DNA from: Butyriboletus loyo
Taxonomy: Eukaryota; Basidiomycota; Agaricomycetes; Boletales; Boletaceae
Direction: 5' to 3'
DNA length: 64,000 nt
Assembly (NCBI GenBank): GCA_038093515.1
Contig: JBBPSI010000002.1
Coordinates: forward strand, 248,001-312,000
Both the position numbers and the translations under genes were made by a program. Shown piece after piece: positions 45,333 to 56,826 of this stretch (its first letter is position 1; each line of letters opens with the position of its first letter). The notes below the pieces were generated by a model, which was given only the letters and a program-made list of their open reading frames with translations, ran no database searches and was not told the origin of the DNA.

Positions 45333-47710
45333 TTATAGAACATAGCGGAAATCGCGGTTTTCCTTATCGGTCAGATCGAGGAAAGCCTGCGGACAATGGT
45401 TAACATGGCCCGGATGGGATGGGCGTGGTACACTTGCCTTGTCAATCTGCTTCTCTTCCCCAGACTCGGTCTTGATGTAAACAGCGTCGTACATGTCATC
45501 CCGAGGTTCGAGGTCACGCCTTTTGTTCTCACGTGAGTAGAGGTAGCGCAACACGAGGAGGGCGATTGCAGAAGCAAAATTGGTGGCAGTGATGACACCC
45601 CACGGGATATGGTTCCTGTAACATGATCAGCTCGGTCGGCAGGACAACTGAATGGACTCTTACCGCGGCTGGTACTGTGACTTCCACATAAACTGACCCA
45701 CGGCATTTCCGATCGCATAAGCACAGAGTACGATGGCATTTGTGGTGATACCTGCAAACGATCAATCAGACTACGACTCAAGGCCAAAGGGAGCATGGAC
45801 TCACGTTTGGTATGACCAGCTGTTAGGGAGGCTACCCACCCTAGGAATAACGTGAACGGAGCGATGGCAAAAACTAGGGGGTTATTGTCAGATGATAGTA
45901 CCGTAGGCGCATCACATGAGAGCTCACTTGATATCCAATAGGAGAAGAGCAGGCCGACTTTATTCGAGAAGGGCAGGGTACTGACTAGGATGGCACCGAG
46001 GATTGCGGGAACATACATCAGCACGCCAGAATAAGCACGGCCGATGTAAGGCTGCGACGCAAGCGTCACCCCAAGGAAGATTGTCAAGACTATTGGAGCG
46101 CTCTGTGAGCAGGCCAATTTAGGCTAGATTGTACGATGCTGCGCACTCTCGACGACGCCGTCCACACAACCGAGCAGAGTTGTTTGGATGGCATTGAAAC
46201 CAAACTGGGCGACTATGAGCTGACGTTGATTAGTGAGCTAGGGAAATGGCGTTATTTGAGGGCATGATCCAGGTATGGCAAGATGGGTTCGCACCGAATT
46301 GACGATATTACTGAACGGTGGTTTTTAAATGAGAATGCAGGAACGCAAATGAATGAAATGAGGCGCACGCAGCAGCTGCAAAAAATGCGAGAAGCCAGGT
46401 CTTGGGATCTTTGACCGTTTCGTAGAATCTCGAGGGACACTGATGAAACGGGACTAGAACTCGGATAGAAGCGACTCACTGTTCTATCTTGAACGATTTG
46501 TTTTCCACGCCGGCCTGATTCACTTGGATGCGTTGCACGGCGGCAATGCGCTCTTCCGGAGTTAGAAACCACGCATTTGTTGGAGAATCCGGGAAGAAGA
46601 GCCTGGGAGTGGGCAGATATGTGGAAGTCAAGGAGCTGGTTGAGGAGATGCTCACCAAAAGAGAACCGAGGTGAGCAGGGTTATGATACCAGTGATGATC
46701 ATCAGCCTGATTTGAATGAATGAAGTGTTGGATCACCAAGGTTGTCGCGCTCACCACTGCCAGGGCATGAAGGTTGGGGTATCGATATGAAGGACGCCAA
46801 AGGCAACGAAGCCAAGGATGATGACGGCGAAGCCGTTCATAAGGACTGAATGGGGAAAATGAGACGAGTCGCACGCTACTAAGGAGGGGAGACTGACACC
46901 AGTAACCGACACGGCGAGTCTGTTCAGCGCGCGTGTAAAACATGGAGGTGACGATCATGAATCCGGGGGTGATAGCACCCTCACAAATTCCGAGGAGAAA
47001 GCGTACAGCAAAAAGACCGCCAAAAGAGGTGCAAGCAGCATGGGAACAGAGGACGACTGCCCAGAGGAAGATGTTGATGCTTGTAGGGCAGTCAGCGGGG
47101 TGGATAGAGCGATGATTGCAGGGGATGAGCAGTACCTCATCCACTTGCCAATGGGAAAGCGTTGCAAGGCGAGATTTTGAGGGTATTGAAAGACGAGATA
47201 GCTGAAGTAGAAGATGGTACCGAGCCAGTTGAACTGGGTAGCGTTCAAGTGTGCACCCTGCCTGGTGAGACGATATTGAGTGGGAGATACGGAGGGAAGG
47301 GATGGGACATACTCGATGCCGAGGACCGCTGCTTCGCCGAGGGTGGTCTTGTCCATGAAGGTGATGCTTGCGGTGGATGGGAGAGGTGGGGAGAGAGGAG
47401 AGAAAGATGGACGTACAGATACATGACTGGGGAAGAGGTTGATGAGGAAGCGCGGGAGAGAGATGGACGGGACGTACCGCACATAAGAGGCATGATGTGC
47501 CAATCGATCTTGCGCCTGCGATGACGGATGAGGAGAGGAAATGGGGGGGAGAGAAGGGTGGTACCTGAGACGGAGGGCCTGGTCTGGGGCGAGGTGGACA
47601 TGTGTGCCGGCGACGAGGGGGGCAGCGGCGTCGATGTCGGTGGCAGGGTATGCGGGGGATAGTTTTTCGAGAGGGTGGTGGTGGTGGTCGGTGGAGTCGG
47701 AGGGAGCCAT
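45333..47710 (-). CDS. MFS transporter, Dal5/anion:cation symporter family
   Basis: Plasma-membrane transporter of the allantoate permease-like family, probably taking up an organic anion or vitamin; the substrate cannot be told. It starts MAPSDSTDHHHHPLEKLSPA, a cytosolic tail, and enters the membrane at RKIDWHIMPLMCVMYLITFM, DKTTLGEAAVLGI, then HLNATQFNWLGTIFYFSYLV and QYPQNLALQRFPIGKWM. The fourth and fifth segments contain LFAVRFLLGICEGAITPGFM, typical of the family. The second half covers ITTNAIVLCAYAIGNAVGQF and NHIPWGVITATNFASAIALL, ending in a charged tail. A 10-nt exon (47417-47426) supplies the residues of CVMYLIT between MPLM and FMDKTT. At least ten introns. The start is 105 bp from the divergent CLP1 start. 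Confidence 0.87.
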
Positions 47711-47815
47711 TGGGAGAACTGGGTGGAGTTGGACGAAGTTATGAATTGGAGACACAATGCGGTGACGGCACTTCTGATGGCTAAATGGATCAAATTGATC
47801 TCTGCCAGCGTCGCC
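47711..47815. promoter_or_regulatory. Bidirectional promoter between the MFS transporter and CLP1
   Basis: 105 bp separate the start codons of the transporter (47710, minus) and CLP1 (47816, plus). No TATA box is clear. The inference of a shared promoter rests on spacing. Confidence 0.45.
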
Positions 47816-49701
47816 ATGCCCGCAGACACCAAAGAATGGACGCTCGACCCAGGATCAGAATATCGCTTCGAGCTCGACCCTGCCACGTCGCTCGCCATAA
47901 TCGTACGCTCCATCCATCGCGCTCCATCTCCCTCACCCTACACACAACACAGCTCCTCCGCGGCCATGCTGAGATCTTTGGCGCAGAACTCGCAGACGGA
48001 AAATCTTATCTCTTCGCTTCGGAGTGCAAGGCCGCCATATTCACCTGGCACGGTTGCACCATCCAGATGAGTCGCTCTGCCCCCCCTCCCCATCCCCGCT
48101 CACCCTCACATGCACGTCACCGGCCGTCCCTCTACAGAGTATGTCTCGGACGAGACACCCATGTCCACCTATGCAAACCTCCACCTCGCCTTCGAACAGA
48201 TGCGTGTCCGTGCCCTCCGCGACCTTCACGGGTCCCCTCCTTCCGACGACGATCAACACGCCAACACAGAACCGCCCAGGGTCCTCATCTTGGGCCCGGA
48301 AAACTCTGGAAAGACATCCATATCAAAAATCCTGTCAAATTACACCGTGCGTGTCGCCCAAAATTGGTCTCCGCTCCTCGTCAACCTCGACCCTGCCCAA
48401 GTCTGTCCCCTTTCTCTCCCCCGTCTCCCGCATACCCCTCACCTCCCCCAGGGCGCCTGGTCAGTTCCAGGGACGATCTCAGCCGCCGTAGTAAGAAGCC
48501 CCATCGGAACGGCCTCCCCTGCTAATCCTTTGGGTTCTGCGGCCACATCGGCTCCCACTGCCCTCGCTTCGAATGCACTCACCCCATTGACTTATTGGTA
48601 CGGTCACCCAGACACAAAAAGCAATCCTCAGCTCTTCGATCGCTTAATCCGGAACCTCGGTTTCAATGTCGTCGAGCGACGTGACGTGGACCCTCAAGGT
48701 AACCACTCTCCCTTCGTTTCCTTGACAGCTTAATCAAGCGTATGTAGCACGCGTCTCAGGCTTCATCATCGACACCCCCTCTTCATTTGCCTCCGGTCCC
48801 AGTTCTGGCCCCAGCGCGGACATACGTCACACCCTCGTCAAAGCGTGTGTCGACGCATTCCAAAGTATGCACCGCCCCTTCTCTCTCCTCTCCTCCTTAC
48901 ACGACATCTCTCTCCCAGTAAACGTCATCCTCGTCGTCGGCCACGAAAAGCTCAACGTGGAGATGCAGCGTCTTTATGGCACTCAACTCTCCGTCGTCAA
49001 GATCCCCAAGTCCGGAGGGGTATTCCATCATTCCCCCGTCTTCCCGCTTCTTCTGATTTCCCCATCCTAGGTCGTCGAGCTCGACAACGCTTACCGCGAG
49101 CGTGTACACAACTGTCAACTCCACGCGTACATGTACGGCCAAAAGATCGACCCCCCTCCTGGCGTATCGTCAGGCCTCGTGGGTGGGGAAGCAGCTACAG
49201 AACTCATTCTCTCCCCCTCTTCAACAATTATCAACTTTCGCGACCTTGCAATCTACCGCATCGGCCTAGGTGAATCACCTATACATCAATCCTCGCTTCT
49301 CCTGCCCTCCAAGGCGTATGACTGAACTCGCACGTTCAGAGTCTATGGCACCCTCCTCGGCTTTGCCCATCGGTGCTACACGCACCCTTTCGGAAATGCA
49401 ACCCACGTTGCTAGATCCAGCATCCAGCAATGCAAGACTGTTCAACAAGGTCCTTGCCTTTCTTGCCCCCTTCAATGAAGACGAAAACGAGCGATACGAC
49501 GAAGAAATTCTCGACTTAGCTGCCGTAGGATTTCTTGTCGTGTAAGTTTCATGGAACGGATCCTTCAGACGGCTCACATCGCTCTCTGCCATTAGAACAA
49601 GCTTGGACATTCCAAACAAGAAGTTGACCATACTTGCACCGAACCAAGGCCCGATTGTGGGGGGTACAGCTGTCGTCGGTTCATTCGAGTGGACAGAATG
49701 A
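47816..49701 (+). CDS. CLP1: mRNA cleavage and polyadenylation factor Clp1
   Basis: Component of cleavage factor IA in 3'-end processing, of the P-loop polynucleotide kinase-like family. It starts MPADTKEWTLDPGSEYRFEL, followed across an intron by GHAEIFGAELADGKSYLFAS (N-terminal domain), then the Walker A motif in RVLILGPENSGKTSISKILS, LLVNLDPAQGAWSVPGTISA, LTPLTYWYGHPDTKSNPQLF and GFIIDTPSSFASG. The C-terminal domain follows (INFRDLAIYRIG, LSEMQPTLLDPASSNARLFN, LDLAAVGFLVV) and ends VGSFEWTE. Introns fall at about 47905, 48067, 48403, 48697, 48866, 49020, 49269 and 49541. The order and spacing of motifs are complete for the family. It is convergent with the NADH dehydrogenase gene, 262 bp between stop codons. 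Confidence 0.94.
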
Positions 49702-49963
49702 TGACAGCGCCAAGCTATTTTTGGTAGAAAAGGTACTGATGGCGAGCAAAGGAAGTAAACGTTACAAGTGCATCAGTGAAACGGTTATTGGTCGGAACCA
49801 ATGACTAGCACTCGGCTACACTCGGTTAGGCATCGGAAATCAGCAACTTTTTACTGATGTTGAACCATCTCGATACCGGTTATGACCATCACAAACTGAT
49901 TCGAGCTTGAATCGTCCTAATTCCAGGGTTCAAATCTTGAAGTGAAACATGCCATTCCACATG

Positions 49964-52659
49964 TCAAAGCCGCGAGAGGTCTCGACCCCAAACCCCCCTG
50001 TCAAAAGCGTGGGTGAGCCAGTAACCACGACACCGACGGGCATACCTGATAATCCAATCAATCATGAGTAACGCTCTTGTCCTCGAAGACACCTGTTCAC
50101 TCCAGTATATACTTCTCCAAGCGTACATCGCGACCAAACCGCCCATGACCGACAATTTTCCCAAATCAAACACAGCGGCATTGCCAATATATGCCAGATT
50201 CCCGAGGTGTTTGTACCGGAATGGCCCGCTGACAGCTTCATCCAAGTCCTTGACGCTGTTCGCCTCTAGCACCTCGTGTTGCGAAGCAAGTCTGCCAAGT
50301 TTCTTTCCGAGATATTTACCTTGCTGAGAAGCAACCTGCGCCGTCTGTGGATAATGGTATCAGCTACAGGGGCAGTGTCAGCGAACCCCGACTGACAGCA
50401 GGCAACGCCGTTATCTTGTTTCCTATCTCTTCGAGAAGCTTGCAAAGCTCGTTCAGCGTCAAGCTATTGTCTGCATCCGAGTCGTACAAGTCGAATAGCA
50501 TGCGAACCTTGTAACGTGTCATGGATAAAGGAAATTACCAAGCGTTCAACGCTGACCTTCTGCAAGTGGGACTCGGCCATGGGGATACGTTGTTTAATCC
50601 TGGAGACTGCCACACCATAAGGGAAATGATTCAAAGGGATTGGCCAGCAGCTCCTTACCCATGAAATCAAATTCGTCAAAGTCGATTTTACCATTCTTAT
50701 CCTTGTCGGCCTCGTCTACCAGCTCCAGGAGATGGCTCACAAGGGACGTTTCGATCTATTCCGCCAACACACATATTAGACCCGCAGTAGCTTGGAACTG
50801 TCCCAATCACTCACCGTTGCACAGTCACCGATAGCATATACCTCGCCGAGTGGTGCACCCTTTACGCGGAGATGTGCGTCAACCTCGATCGCTTTCTTGT
50901 GAACTTGATTGGGTAGAAGATCCGAGATTCGCTTCGTCAATGGATTCATGGCTATTCCCGTGGACCACAGCACAAAATTAGTAGGGATCTCATGCTTGGT
51001 GATCGTCCCATCCAGAGACCGCACGGTATACACGACATGGTCACGATATACCGAATGAACACGAGCCGAAGTGATAAGGTCCACCCCATCACGCCTGAAT
51101 TTGTCCTGCAAGACGGTCAACATGAGCTCCAGAAGAAGTAGTTCAACATACCTCCGCGTACTTGGAGATGGCATCAGAATACTGCGAACATGAGACTACC
51201 ATTCTTTGACCGGGTACTACTCAAACGTACTGTGTTCAAAATGTGCTCGCGTGACTGGATGACATGGATCGAAACCTCTTCTCGACATAGTTTCGGAAAC
51301 TGGAGACAACACGTGGGTGCATAAGGAACGAAAGTGCGTGGGCGAAAGAAAAAGTAACGCACGTAATTCGTAATGTCTTCCTGACAAAAATCGTAGATTT
51401 CCTGAAAACGTCCCATCAGAGCCCAAGAAATGCGAAGAGATGGGGAGGTCCGGGATACACACGGCGGCTGCCTCAACGCCCGTGGGTCCTCCTCCACAAA
51501 CTACAAAACTCAGCAAACACTTTCGCTCTTCTGGGGTCGTGGTTGGTAGAGATGCAACTTCAAAGTTGTCTGAAGGAAGTACTCCAGTAAATCATGACAG
51601 GTCTAGTATGGATCGACGCACCCATGATCCGGCGTCGAATGGCCTGTGCATCTGATATGGTCTTCAGCTGGAAACAGTTCTCTAATCCGGATACACCGTG
51701 CGTGCTGGAAACGGAACCAACTGCGATGATCAACTTATCGTAGCTAGAAAACCAGAAAGGTGACTTCGGCCACATAAAGTCTTCGGGAACCCAGTACTTA
51801 CGGCACATATATTCTTTCGACGTTCCCATCAGGACCAGCTGTTTCGACTTCCAGTAGCCGTTCAGACATCACCAGATCTACTGCTTTTCCGTAAATCATC
51901 TGACCACGGAGTCGAGCAATGATTTTGCGTATCGGTTCAACAAGACTGCGAACCTGCACCGTGCCTACGGCAGCAGCTTTGCGAAGGGCAAATCAACAGG
52001 CGTAGATAATATGATTCCAAAGGGGACATTACATGGTAAGAGAGGAGTGAATGTCGTGAACGTTTCCGCGGTCACGACGGTCACATGATAGTCGCCCGGC
52101 GATAAGTTTTGTAAGACCGAGATGGCCTTGTCAGTGATCAAAGTTGTTGAGTAACAAAACGGATCGAAAAGGCGCGGAGACTCACGCCCCAACCCCCTCC
52201 GACAATGACGAGTTTGGGCTTCTCACTCAGTTTTCTGAATTCCTCGTCTTCTTCGTCCGCAAGAAGGGCATTCACCACGGGCAAGTGTTTCGGACCACCA
52301 CGCTCAGGGTGCAGTGCTAGGGGAGACACAGGAACGCGCTCGACGTGTTTGTCCGTGTACGTGAATGCATCGTGTATGAATATGGCTGCTCCGAGGGCGA
52401 ATACGCCAGCTGTTGCGGACAGCACGAGATAAGAAGTGTACTTTGCAATGAGAAAAGAACGGCGGAGGAAACGAGATCTAGGACGCGGCTCCAGGGGAAT
52501 AATGGGCCTTGTTCGCTCCGGGGATGATCCAGCTGCAAACGAACGTGTGAGACATGAGGCTGGTCGTGGAACGAGCGATATGTGGACCGGGCTCGAGCAA
52601 TTTGTGATGCTGTGGGCAGCCCTGAGAGGTCGTACCAAGACCTGCGAGACTTTGAGCAT
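49964..52659 (-). CDS. NDE1: External alternative NADH dehydrogenase with EF-hands
   Basis: Type II NADH:ubiquinone oxidoreductase on the mitochondrial inner membrane, feeding electrons without proton pumping. The N-terminus MLKVSQVLVRPLRAAHSITN looks like a presequence; SYLVLSATAGVFALGAAIFI is one membrane anchor. FAD-binding GGGWG sits in KLVIVGGGWG and NAD-binding in SFVVCGGGPTGVEAAAEIYD; LGEVYAIGDCATI is the late FAD motif. Two EF-hand loops are visible in the C-terminal part: DKDKNGKIDFDE and DSDADNSLTLNE, a feature of calcium-stimulated external enzymes such as Neurospora NDE1. It ends GVWGRDLSRL after a last intron (about 49997-50046). About ten introns. An unusual internal loop precedes the NAD motif. 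Confidence 0.91.
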
Positions 52660-53016
52660 GCTTATGATAGTGGTTTACGAAAGAACAGCGGGGCAGTGGT
52701 CCAACTCGGCGGCCTCCATGTCAATCAATCATCAGCGGCCTAGCACCAGGCACGGCCTTTCAAGATCAAATGCAAGTACTCACAAATCGAATTGCTACGC
52801 TAGGTTACAGTGCGGGATATAATTTGCTAACAAATTCAATAACGAAGATACTGTACGCTTGCCACCAATCGGCGGCCAATCGTCCAATGCGAACCGGATC
52901 TTCATACCAAGTCTTACAGAATAACACCCATCCATGTGTTCCCTGCCAGCGGCCATGCCTGAATCATTTAATAAAAGTCGCTTCCGACAGCGCTGCACTG
53001 CGTCGAATCATTGGAA
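52660..53016. other. Intergenic region between NDE1 and the kinase gene
   Basis: About 360 bp between the NDE1 start (minus strand, 52659) and the stop of the minus-strand kinase gene at 53017. No gene seen. It should hold the NDE1 promoter and leader and the kinase 3' UTR. Confidence 0.5.
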
Positions 53017-56000
53017 TCATCGAAAGGCTGTAACAAGTTGTTCAAGTTTCTGGACGACCTCGGACATTGTGGGTCGTTCCGCGGGATCGTGAGCCCACAT
53101 GCATTCGATGAGTCCAACAATTTCCGGACAATATTGTTTTCGTAATCCGCTCACAGAAGGTCTGTGACAAGCAAGCTGTTAGCAGTTCGCCCAAAATACC
53201 ACAACGTGGAGACCAACCGTTGTCGCTTTGCACCCACCGTCTCGTAAATGGCATGTTCGTTCATTCCCTTTTGAAATATTCAGCTACATACCACTCAACA
53301 AGGGACAAGATACCTGCCTCCCACGGAAACCTCTTCGTTGGCAAATGCCACTGGAGCATCTCCCAGAAAACCACCGCGCAGGAAAATACATCGGCTTTGT
53401 GATTGTACTTGGGATGGGCGTGCCAAAGCTCTGGCGCTTGCCAATTCACTGTACCAACAACACTCCGAACCATTGACCGTGTCGATTGCTTGACCTTTGC
53501 TAGCCCAAAATCCGCAATCTTCGCAGCACCGCGAGAGGTGATGAGGATATTCGAGGACTTGCAATCCCGGTGAATAATCGAAGGCTTGCGGGTGTGAAGG
53601 TATTCCAGTCCATAGGCGACATCGAGCATCATGCTTAGCTATGAAATTTCCAGATATATCAAACAAGACAAGAAATATATACGTACAACCTTATATAGCG
53701 ATGGCGCTGGGACATTTCGGATGTAGTCAAACAAGTCACCATTTGAACACAGCTCGCTGACGATCATCACTGGCGTTTCACGCGTGTTCTCCGGTATACT
53801 GACGCCAAGCTACAACAGTGATTTAAGGTTAAGCGTAGTGGGATGAGGGAAACACTCACGAAGCGCACAATGTTTGGATGGTCAAATGCTCCAAGTAACT
53901 TGAGCTCTTTGATGTCCACTACCACAGTGATCAGTGAGAGCCTTTTCATCACATAACGACGACAAACTTGAACTGAGCTGATCCCGGAATTCAGCAATTG
54001 CAATCCGTCTGCCTTTAAACTTCCCAATGTAGACGTCCTTGAAACCGCCACTCCCAATCTTTTCCAGCTTTGTTAGTTTATCTGGGGGTATCTCGCGATC
54101 TTCAAGCCCCAAGCTCTCCAAGTCGAGTTCCAGCTCTGGCACCGGTTGATTCTGTTGCTCACTCGATATCGGTGGTGTACAGGGCTCATCCTGGTGGACA
54201 CGGTGTAGGCGCGTAAGCATGGGTGGAGAGGTACTGTAACCGCGACTATTTGTTCTGCGGCGACCACCACGAACACGGACCGTCGACGGAGGTCGCACAG
54301 TACCTGTTGAGGATGGCGAGGAGAACCCATTCGCATGACGATCGCGCCACTGTAGTAGAGACTGCGCAAGTTGTGGTTTCGTACCAGCTACGTTGAGGTC
54401 ACGTGTCTCGCAAAGTCGAACAAGATCGTCACGACGAAGACGAATTAACGTCTTCTGAGTGGCAAGAGTAAGGTCAACTTCATCAACTATCAGCATACTG
54501 AACCTGTAGAGTGATGGATACCTACAATCCTCTTCCTCCATAGCTTCATCAGCATCAGCATCCTCCGCACTGTCAGCGTCCACATCAACTGATTCGAGTT
54601 CCAAGTCAATTTCTTGGTCATCCCGCTCTTCCTCATCCCCGTTGAGATCCTCGCCACCAAGGACTTTCCCACTCCGTAGCTTTCGAGGTGTTGGCTCCAC
54701 AGGACATAATGTATTGTCGACGTAAACATCCTCGTCCTCGTGAAGACTTTCAGCATCTTCGTCGTCCATTTCCTCCACTACGTCCTCCTTGACTTGATCC
54801 TCTTCTTCCTCATCATCTCCTTCGCTACCATCATCTCTTGGTGGTGTGTGCGTCTGCATCCTGCGCGGTCGCAGGCGTCGTTTAACAGGCGTGCGCCGAC
54901 CGTTCCCCGGCGGCGGTGAAGGAGATGGAGATGAAATAAGTTCATCGACCTCTTCCTCATCATCCATAGATAGATTCTCCTCCATTTCACATTTTTCTTG
55001 GTCCACAGCACCCTTGCACCTTGCTCTTTGCCTTGCAGTCGCGTCCTGATCATGGGCAGAGGTATTGACATTGACCTTGTCTCGACTGCGGAGCCGGCGA
55101 GGGCTACGTGAAGTGGCTGCAATCTTTGCCTCTAGCTCAGCCAGGTCGGTTAGTTCGCTTTCGTCACCGGATGCTGGAAGAGGCCGTGCTTGAACATCCT
55201 CACTGAACCCAACTTGTCTAGGTTTGGACTTGGCTTTCGGCAGGATGATTTGTGACGGGGGATGGTCACCAGAACCCTTACGCGTACGGAGGCGTGTGGC
55301 AGGCGGCGACGGGAGAGAATTGCAAGATGGCATCGTTGGAGAAGATCGACTCGATGTCAAGCGCGTGTTTCGTCGTCTACTAAATTTGGTCGGATGGTCG
55401 GACAAGAGAAGCAACATCAGAATGTACTAACCTGGTAACAACCTCGAGTTCTGTCTTCTGCTCCGGAACCACGCTCAGTTCGACAGGACACGAGTGCGTG
55501 TTGAGCTGTCCCAGAGACAAACTACGTGTCTTCAGAGCACGTGCGGTTATCTGACTCATACCATTGACAGTTACGCGCCTCCTAAGACTAGAAGCTGCCG
55601 TGTACTTGGTGCTAACATCTGTCTCCTCATCACCAGCAATGTTCCCGTCAGATGAAAAATCACTGGAATTGCCGTCTCCTCTGCCCGGAGGGGAGGAAGG
55701 AGGAAGTGAGGCAACGTCGTCGCGCGTGGAGATGATGGCATCAACCAATTCGGGTTTTGTTAGGGAGTCCGTATCATCCGAGAGGCCAGTCGCGACATAA
55801 AGGCGCACAAGTTCATCCTTGCGCAACCGTAAAAGTTGCCTGGTGGATGCTTCATTGATAAGAAATTCATCCGCTATTTCATCATAAGCGTCAGATGATG
55901 ACGGGTGCGAGCGCAGCTTACATGACTCCTCTCGATCGCTGTCCGCCTCGAAGTCATCTGATCCACTCCACCGACGGTGCGCGTCGACATCCATCGAAAT

Positions 56001-56435
56001 CTCCTCTTCATCAATTTCAGAATCTACCGTGACCGCTTTTCGCCTCTTAGGCCTTCCGGAACCACGCATCGGACGACCATTCGCGTGCGCATTCTCGTTG
56101 ACAGAAACGACGCGTTTTCTCTTCGAACCAACGGGCACATCGAAATTATTGCTCACATCCCGCATGCTATTTTTTTGTAGGTGATACTGGCGACTAGGCA
56201 ACCTGCGTAGATTTGACTGTAACGTGGCAAGGATAGGGCGAACAGAAACTGTATCTGAAGAGGAGGGTGCGGACGCGCGCGGGGCGTGGGAACCAACGGT
56301 TGACCTCTGGAATCTATTAACGAAAGCGAGAGCGCGTCTTGCAGCGGACAAATGGCGGGGCGAAGATTTTGTTTTCCGATGATGGCTACTTGATGGCGAC
56401 GACGAGAGCCTATGTGGCGACCGACGTTGAGCCAT
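53017..56435 (-). CDS. SAP-domain TKL-like protein kinase
   Basis: Large protein of about 1000 residues. The start MAQRRSPHRLSSSPSSSHHR leads into a basic, Ser-rich region with KRKRV and RPKRRKA motifs (likely nuclear). The first SAP-like helix pair is STRQLLRLRKDELVRLYVAT; acidic, Arg- and Ser-rich linkers follow, then a second SAP motif, KTLIRLRRDDLVRLCETRDL plus LNVAGTKPQLAQSLLQWRDR. The kinase domain begins KLEKIGSGGFKDVYIGKFKG and has IIHRDCKSSNIL, KIADFGLAKVK and WQAPELW, so the HRD, DFG and APE motifs are intact. The VAIK lysine is replaced (RRIAIAEFR). The C-lobe ends VVQKLEQLVTAFR. Several introns; one near 53270-53320 may have a GC donor. Divergent from a DUF6593 gene. Confidence 0.82.
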
Positions 56436-56826
56436 GCCAAGAACAGGGACAATGATGATGGTCGAGTTCTGGACCGGTTCACAAGTGACTCGCGTCGACG
56501 GTTTGGTCAACGTTTACTCGACGAAGACAACCACTTTCGGGAATGGTTTCTGGTCCTCGTCGCTCCGGAGGTCGTCGTCGCTGTAGACTTTAATGTTCCG
56601 TTTGTTTGGTTTCTGTTTGTCCTTCTCTTATTGCCACGTCAAAAATAAGCGCAAGCAAATCGGTGGCGTGGACCGCGACAATTCCCTCGGACATTCTCAC
56701 GGAAACTTTGCACAGAAAGAGGCTAAGAAAGGGAATATTGCATGTTACGGCATCATATGATTGATCATCTACTTATATAGTATTAGCTTGTTGGCAGCTC
56801 TTCCTTCTGCCTCCACTCCACCCACG
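56436..56826. promoter_or_regulatory. Divergent promoter region of the SAP-kinase and DUF6593 genes
   Basis: The 391 bp between two divergent start codons. A TATA-like stretch TTATATAG lies at 56773-56780, about 47 bp before the DUF6593 start, and is followed by a CT-rich stretch up to the start codon. The kinase side has no evident TATA. A minus-strand frame continues a few codons upstream of 56435 with ATG at 56510, an alternative kinase start. Confidence 0.5.

Noticed and set aside
47162..47524. Plus-strand frame of 120 codons opposite the MFS transporter
   Set aside because: It lies antisense to exons and introns of the transporter, has biased composition from the complementary strand, and shows no domain.
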